DNA of 64,000 nucleotides from Spirometra erinaceieuropaei (Eukaryota; Platyhelminthes; Cestoda; Diphyllobothriidea; Diphyllobothriidae). Shown in pieces: positions 58,401 to 64,000 of this stretch. The notes under the pieces were generated by a model. It was not told where the DNA came from. It was given only the letters and a program-made list of their open reading frames with translations, and did no database searches. A program made the translations under genes and the position numbers. Within the stretch, counting starts at the first letter, position 1. Each line of letters opens with the position of its first letter. The DNA lies in contig CACRXP010000141.1 of assembly GCA_902702965.1 (NCBI GenBank), forward strand, positions 440,010-504,009, in the 5' to 3' direction.

Positions 58401-61400
58401 CCATGCGACAGCTTGTCCTATCCAGAAGAAAAGTTTTTTGTTCAGGGAAAGAAAGCTCCAACCTACATCCTGTGAAACTGTAAGTAATGTGTATATCGTC
58501 GTAAGCGTTACATCTGACCATTCAGCCGTATACATACCTCACACCAATAAGTATTTAGTAGGTGTTCTAGCATTGTGGCGTTTTTCTGCACTTATATTCG
58601 TTCCCCAGGTTTCATTCCAACCTATTTGTCGAGCAATTCCTACCTTATGCTGAGCCAACCTTCTAAAATGCTGAGCTGCTCGTTTTTACATTTTCTGCAG
58701 GTTTCCTTAAAGGATGACCTAAAACGTCAAAGAGCACAGCAGACAATAAGCACAGTCCTCATCCCACGGAGAAAAATGTTTATCGTACCCTGTCGAAATG
58801 TTTATTCTTTAAAAAGTACCGAGCTAATTGAAAGCGCTTCATGAGGGTCTACACGTTCCCTAATAAAAAGTATTTTCCACAGCATTCCATTAATTCACTG
58901 GTGACCCGAAAGCCAAATGGAACTGAGTACGTAAATTCGAGCTGACCCGAAACTTGCGGAAGCCTGCCGGGACCAAATAGTTCATTCTCTTTATACCTGA
59001 GACAAGGATAACACATGGTATGCGCGAGAGTACAGGAATCGAAACTTTCGATATTCCTCATTCGTCTCAAGTTTCCGCTTCCGAATCGCTTTGGAATCTT
59101 CGTTATGCAACATACGAAGGTACCTGCGTGTTCTAGGCAAATCATTATTACGTCAAATCTCCATTCAGTCACGCCCAAGGGCCGCGACCAGGTTAACACA
59201 TACTAGTAACCTGTGAATCTCACGCCCAAAAGCCTGATTGACGTCAACCGATCTAAATTTGACAAGTCACTGCTACATGAAAAACTGTAGAGGAATGGCT
59301 TTAATCAGGCAGAGCCAAGGGTTGTGTTCCTCAATTTTAATTAGTAAAACACTCAGATATGTTACTAGTCGCAGCGACGAAATTCGCGAAATCGCAGTTA
59401 ATTTTTTTCTCGCCAAACTGAGGGTGACAGTATTAGCAGAAGGACCTGTGACGGGCAGACAGTATTTAATCTGAGATATTGAGACCCATTGTCCTGCCGT
59501 GGTGGCCATGTGCATGTATACCACGACTGAATGGAGTTTCCTGAAATAATTCCTAGCATAGTTCACGTATATTTTCACAAGAAACAATAATTACAAAAAG
59601 ACGAATGTTTGAGGCGTAAACAGCGGTAGGATATAGCAGGCAATTATATATTGCAAGCAAAAGATGAATGTACTTCTTTGACATATGAGTCTTTCATTCA
59701 AAAATCTATCCCGATTTAGGAAGTGTTTTAGGTCCACATTTAAGTCGAGAATAATAAACCACATTGTCGGTTACTTTACACGATCGGTGAAGTTGCTGTA
59801 CGGCGAATGTGTCGGCTGGCCGGGATTAACGGCTTTCTAGCAGCCCGATCACTGTTTGTGTGCATATGCAAAGAAAAATTTATGTCACTTTGGGGAGTAT
59901 CTCGTGATAGAATTCTTAGCGATCTAACGTTCGCGACCTGTAAGTGTATGTGTGACAGGACTGGTCTGCCTGAAAGACATGCTGAGAGATGATGACAAAT
60001 GCCAGTAAAGGAACAAATAAAGTAACAAAGAATCAAATTCTCAGGTGGCAATAACCCGTTTCTACGAATGGTCTTGTAAATGTCACTTAAAGGAAACAGG
60101 GACAAATGCGCTCATATGATGAGTTTGGGGTCGGAAACGGTCCAGAAGGCATAATAACAAAAGAATTTTGGTGCTTATACTGTGTCATTTCTGAAGTTCT
60201 TCACAAAATGATGACAAGTATTCCTTTGACCTTTGAAAAGTACACTCTTATATGAATATAAAGAAGTGACTGGAAAAGTTTACACATGACCCACTGAATT
60301 CAGGCATGGTGGCCTTGGTCAAAAAACAACTGCGTCCAGTAATAGACATCGAAGGAGGCCGACAGAAGCCACAGCGTGCCAAACATCCTTGTCGTACAAA
60401 GGCGTTCACAGTTGGTCCCGAGAAGATACCACGAGGACTCATAGCGCATTGTGACGAATCAAATATTTGCCTCAGAGCTCGATAACGCCCTCACACATGT
60501 CACACCACGCAAAGTGCGCGGAGAACTTATAAAACATCGAGTTACCTTGCCAGACTTTGCTAAATGTTCCAACTCTCCAAATCGAACTATCGGTCCCATT
60601 TTGGGCTTCTCGAGGTGTTTTAATGGCACACACAACAGAACAAATGCGCAGTTAATAATAGCAACCATGATTGTATTGTATTGCAAGGGATATCACAACA
60701 TGTGCACGGTGCATGTCGGACAAGTGAAGTAAAATTCAAAAGAAAACTGCAGCGCGCGAAGTCACGGCTGTCCGGAACCGAAATAATTAACACGGAAATA
60801 TGGAGATCTTACAGTCCCCATTGCTTCTCATAGAATTGGGATTCTGTACCAGAAAAAATGTCATAAAGTGAAAACCTGCCCTCCGCCGGCTGAAAGACTT
60901 ACTCGCATGGTGATGAATGTAAGGTCCGTATCAGTCACCTCGAAGTGAGATCAGTCAAAGACATTAACGATCACGAAGTCCATCCCTATGGAAGATGAAT
61001 TCGGTAGATTCGGTGTACAGAAATATTTTCAAAACTGTTTTGGACACAGAAAGAGGTCAATAGTTCGTTCAGATGAAGAGTAGCTGCGGAGACTTCTACG
61101 TTTCTAGCAAACGTATTGCTGATCGTAATTTGATTATGGGAATATAGCTGGCAGTACTTAACAATGTCGGAGAAAGACGTAAAAATCTCCGCCGTGACTG
61201 TGGCGACGAAAGTGGTCGTGTTGATCTAAAGAAATTACTGGCAGTTCGAAGGCTGACACAGTACAAAGTCTCTTTTTGACCGGCAATTCCACATAGGATC
61301 ACGGATTGCGATTCAAGAAAATCCTTGGCATATCAGCCTTTAATGTTCGACAAATACAACTTACTTGGTAAAAAGATGTCGGACGCATTCTATTATCTGA

Positions 61401-61440
61401 AGGCCGCCAAGGTGCCCTAGGTCAAATAAAAAATTCATTT
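55493..61440. other. Long unassigned stretch
   Basis: No gene is recognised with confidence. Items seen are a MITE right-end trace at about 57850-57925 (gcgtatttcagaacttcgat, then tgacatttcaagaga), a doubtful LINE C-terminus-like frame at 57610-57735, and several exon-like frames near 58.07-58.84 kb with fair splice signals (a gtaagt donor near 58482, cttatattcgttccccag ending at about 58608 and a tttctgcag acceptor ending at about 58699). The protein pieces there match no family I know. The remainder has short, overlapping frames only. Confidence 0.4.
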
Positions 61441-63550
61441 TCTAGAGGAGGTCTAAGGTATATTTTAGGGAGGCTGGTTGCAATGTCCCCATTTGTAAAT
61501 CGTAAACAAAAGGTTTTGGTGGGATCTTCACTTTCCAGTGAAAGTCCTATTGTAAGCGGTGTCCTAAAAGGTACCGTTTTAGGTCCTCTTTTGTTCTTGC
61601 TTTACATAAATGATATTTCAGCAGCAGTTAAACAGTCTCAATCATTTATTTATGCCGATGATCTCAAATGTGTATATTCTTTCAAAAATTCTACGAGCCT
61701 TCATTGCCTGGAGCAAATCCATGCTGACTTGCTTGCTCTCTCAGCTTGGAGCTCAAAATAACTAATAGAATTCTCTCCGTCTAAATGTCGCTATATGTGC
61801 TTTGGACCTGATAGGCTACCCCAACCGGTGGTCTTTCAAGGCACACCTATGACTGAATGTACCACCATCAAGGATTTAGGTTTAAGCTACACTAGTAATC
61901 TTGATCTCTCGCCGCACGCCGACAGAATTACAGCCAAAGCTGCCCAGATTTGTGGCTTTATTTCTTACAATTTCTATCTTCCTGAAATTAAATTCAGGCT
62001 CTATCGTATGTTTGCACTTCCCATTCTTTGGTTTGATGAATGAAGCCAGTCGTTTAAAAATTGAAAATGTCCAAAGACGTTTTTCTAAAAAAACTTTTAG
62101 ATAGGGAACATCCCAATATCTCCTACTCAGATAGATGCCAGCTAATAAACCTAAAATTTTTATGGGTTCGAAGACTAGAATCGGGCTTCTGTCTCCTCTT
62201 TCGCATTAATCATATTTCAAATTTTCCTCGGATTTCAGCACTTACCTCTAGTAGTCGCCCATACAATCTTCGCAATTCGTCTCTAATTATACCTCCTCCA
62301 GCGTCCTCCACCTCTAAGCGCTCTCGTTTTTTCGCTTCCAGGTATACTTTCCTCTGGAATAACCTTCCAATAAATATAAGATCTTCAGAAAATCTATACA
62401 GGTTTAAGAGAAGGCTACGCCTTTGTCTGAATACTGACTCGATTAAACTTTTATTTTCCTCATCCTTCCCAGACAACTTTTTCTATGACACTGAGAAAGG
62501 GCCACCGGGAATTTAACATGCCGCCATTAAATTTCCGTATCTGTTTACGTTTCCTTCCTTTATGAGTAGTCTCGCTACCTAAGATCCCTCACCAGAAATG
62601 TTAATTATTCCAATTTTTCAGTTCATGCATCGTGCCCTCACAGAATGCGCACCATTGATGCTCTTGGCGAAACCATATGTATTCGCCATATACAAGTAAA
62701 CTGGTCGCATCTCCCTTACCCCATCCTCGGTTGGACTCGGATGAATGTAACCGACCGCATCTGGGTTCCTATCGCCTCGAGACTGATTTTCATAGTGCCC
62801 TCACAGAATGCGCTCCATCGACACTCTTGGCGAAGCCTTCTATATTCGCCATATACTAGTAATCTGGTCGCATCTCCTTTGCCCTATCCTCGGATGGACT
62901 CGGTTGAATGTAACCGACCGCATCTGGGTTCTTGTCGCCTCGAGACTGGTTGTCATCGTGCCCTTACTGAATGCGCTCCATCGGCGGTCTTGACAAAGCC
63001 TTCTATATTCGCCATATACTAGTAGTCTGGTCGCATCTCCCTTCCCCATGCTCGGATGGACTCGGTTGAATGAAACCAACCGCATCTGGGTTCCTATCAG
63101 CTCGAGACTGGTTTTCAATTTCGCCACATATTTATCTTATTCAAGGCCACATACAGGCCAGTCCTGACCGACCCGCCTACGTACCATTTTATGAAATCCG
63201 TTACACAATGCCATATACAGCTGACATTTATTTCTGTACTGTTTATGTCCGACTATATTCCATTCTATACCGCCACATGCAGGCCAGTCCTCCCTGCATT
63301 TTTCTAATGCTATTTTTTTGAGGTTTTTTTTCTCCTTTTAAATTAACACAATCATTTTTAAATTTTGCTCTGGAGTTTTTTTTACCCCTCGTTTTACATT
63401 TTGCTTAACAGACATATAATCTCAAAAACTATGTATTGCGCTGTGTACAGATTTTGCCTACCTCGTCTAAAATTCGCATGTAAATTTATTTTTACATGCT
63501 TTGATGGGACCCCGACGTTCTTTAATAAAAATAATTGAATTGAATTGAGT
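61441..63550 (+). pseudogene. LINE reverse transcriptase remnant with C-terminus and 3' UTR
   Basis: A CR1/Jockey-type LINE, 5' truncated inside the RT domain. From 61483 it reads NRKQKVLVGSSLSSESPIVS, then GTVLGPLLFLLYINDI (residues 30-45) and FIYADDLK with the catalytic YADD at residues 57-60. The VPQG box is changed to VLKG. A TAA at 61759-61761 is followed in the same frame by FSPSKCRYMCFGPDRL and IKDLGLSYTSNLDLSPHADR. Frameshifts near 62040-62100 lead into SYSDRCQLINLKFLWVRRLE, FFASRYTFLWNNLP and YRFKRRLRLCLNTD, ending at 62516. The 3' UTR (about 1 kb) contains a 163-bp minisatellite and ends tttaataaaaataattgaat with TGAAT units. It is inactive. Confidence 0.88.
62632..63120 (+). repeat. 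163-bp minisatellite, three copies, in the LINE 3' UTR
   Basis: The block starting gtgccctcacagaatgcg-cc (62632, 62795, 62958) recurs at a constant 163 bp. Each copy contains tattcgccatatac-agta, ggtcgcatctccctt, ggactcgg-tgaatg-aacc and cgcatctgggttc. Copies 2 and 3 are more alike than copy 1. A further, weaker pair (cacata/gcaggccagtcct at about 63151 and 63277) lies just downstream. Confidence 0.95.
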
Positions 63551-64000
63551 TGTAACATTCTTTATGTTAAATTCGGTCACCTAGCGTGCTCGGGTGGCAA
63601 ATAGAATGCAGTGCTCTGAAGGATTGGGACTCTGGGATCATGATATACCTAGATCCTTAATAACTGCTGGTACATTTATATCGTAGTCGAAATGCTTAAT
63701 TTAGGTTGATGATTCTACTCAAAAACCATAAATGACCACTGATGCCTGAAAGGGAACATCGCCATTTACAGCAGCGCTGTTTGAGAACTGACGATAGGTT
63801 TTTTTAAAGATTTCGGGCAGTGTCTCAGCCTGCCTTTTTCTATCGGCATGCATAAAATGTCAAACAGTCAGAGATGACTCAGGCACATTATTGACAAAAA
63901 GGCAAAATAGGAACGGGCCAGCTTCATTGCCCTCACAAATCCGCTCGGCATGCATACCGGGTTGAAGAAAACAATGGAAGTCTTAACTTACTCTCATCGA
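63551..64000. other. Unassigned DNA at the right edge
   Basis: No gene or repeat is recognised after the LINE tail. Confidence 0.4.

Overview
This is a 64-kb piece of a repeat-rich animal nuclear genome. There are no operons or bacterial signals, and short coding pieces sit between GT-AG introns. Penelope-like elements with GIY-YIG ends, CR1/Jockey-like LINEs, tRNA-derived SINEs, long-TIR MITEs and many microsatellites together point to a flatworm, most likely a pseudophyllidean (diphyllobothriidean) tapeworm. The organism assignment is an inference from general style and is not proven by any single marker.

Only one host gene is recognised with confidence: a two-exon LYRM1-type LYR-motif gene on the + strand (exons 5518-5745 and 9827-10078, predicted 159 aa). 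Its exons are separated by a 4.08-kb phase-0 intron full of repeats. A polypyrimidine/TAG splice-acceptor-like signal lies 4 nt before its ATG.

The rest is intergenic or repeat DNA. 0-5 kb: an ATG trinucleotide tract and a two-unit tandem duplication. 5.5-10.1 kb: LYRM1 with MITE, SINE and other repeats in its intron. 10-18 kb: mostly unrecognised DNA with decayed SINEs and a 61-base assembly gap (13608-13668). 18.3-22 kb: two decayed Penelope-like 3' regions. 24.8-25.8 kb: a complete 995-bp MITE with arms of about 375 bp and TA target duplications. 31.4-37.3 kb: a tandem array of about 2.32-kb units, each carrying a LINE reverse-transcriptase segment. 37.8-38.3 kb: a LINE 3' end on the - strand. 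40.2-41.2 kb: a directly repeated 430-bp element with a hairpin. 42.2-44.0 kb: a MITE split by a 5'-truncated LINE with a 6-bp target duplication. 45.2-46.3 kb: two abutting Penelope-like pieces. 46.7-48.7 kb: a head-to-head SINE pair and a head-to-head MITE pair. 50.3-55.5 kb: more MITEs, an ORF1-only LINE, a - strand Penelope-like fragment and LINE 3' ends. 61.4-63.55 kb: a LINE RT remnant whose 3' UTR holds a 163-bp minisatellite.

The genes do not form a joint pathway. The interest lies in the nested and tandem organisation of the mobile elements and in one compact mitochondrial-type gene embedded in them. I found nothing that clearly amounts to a new biological system; the best candidates for undescribed items are the MITE family, the 2.32-kb composite tandem unit, the 430-bp hairpin element and a 95-bp repeat that looks coding.
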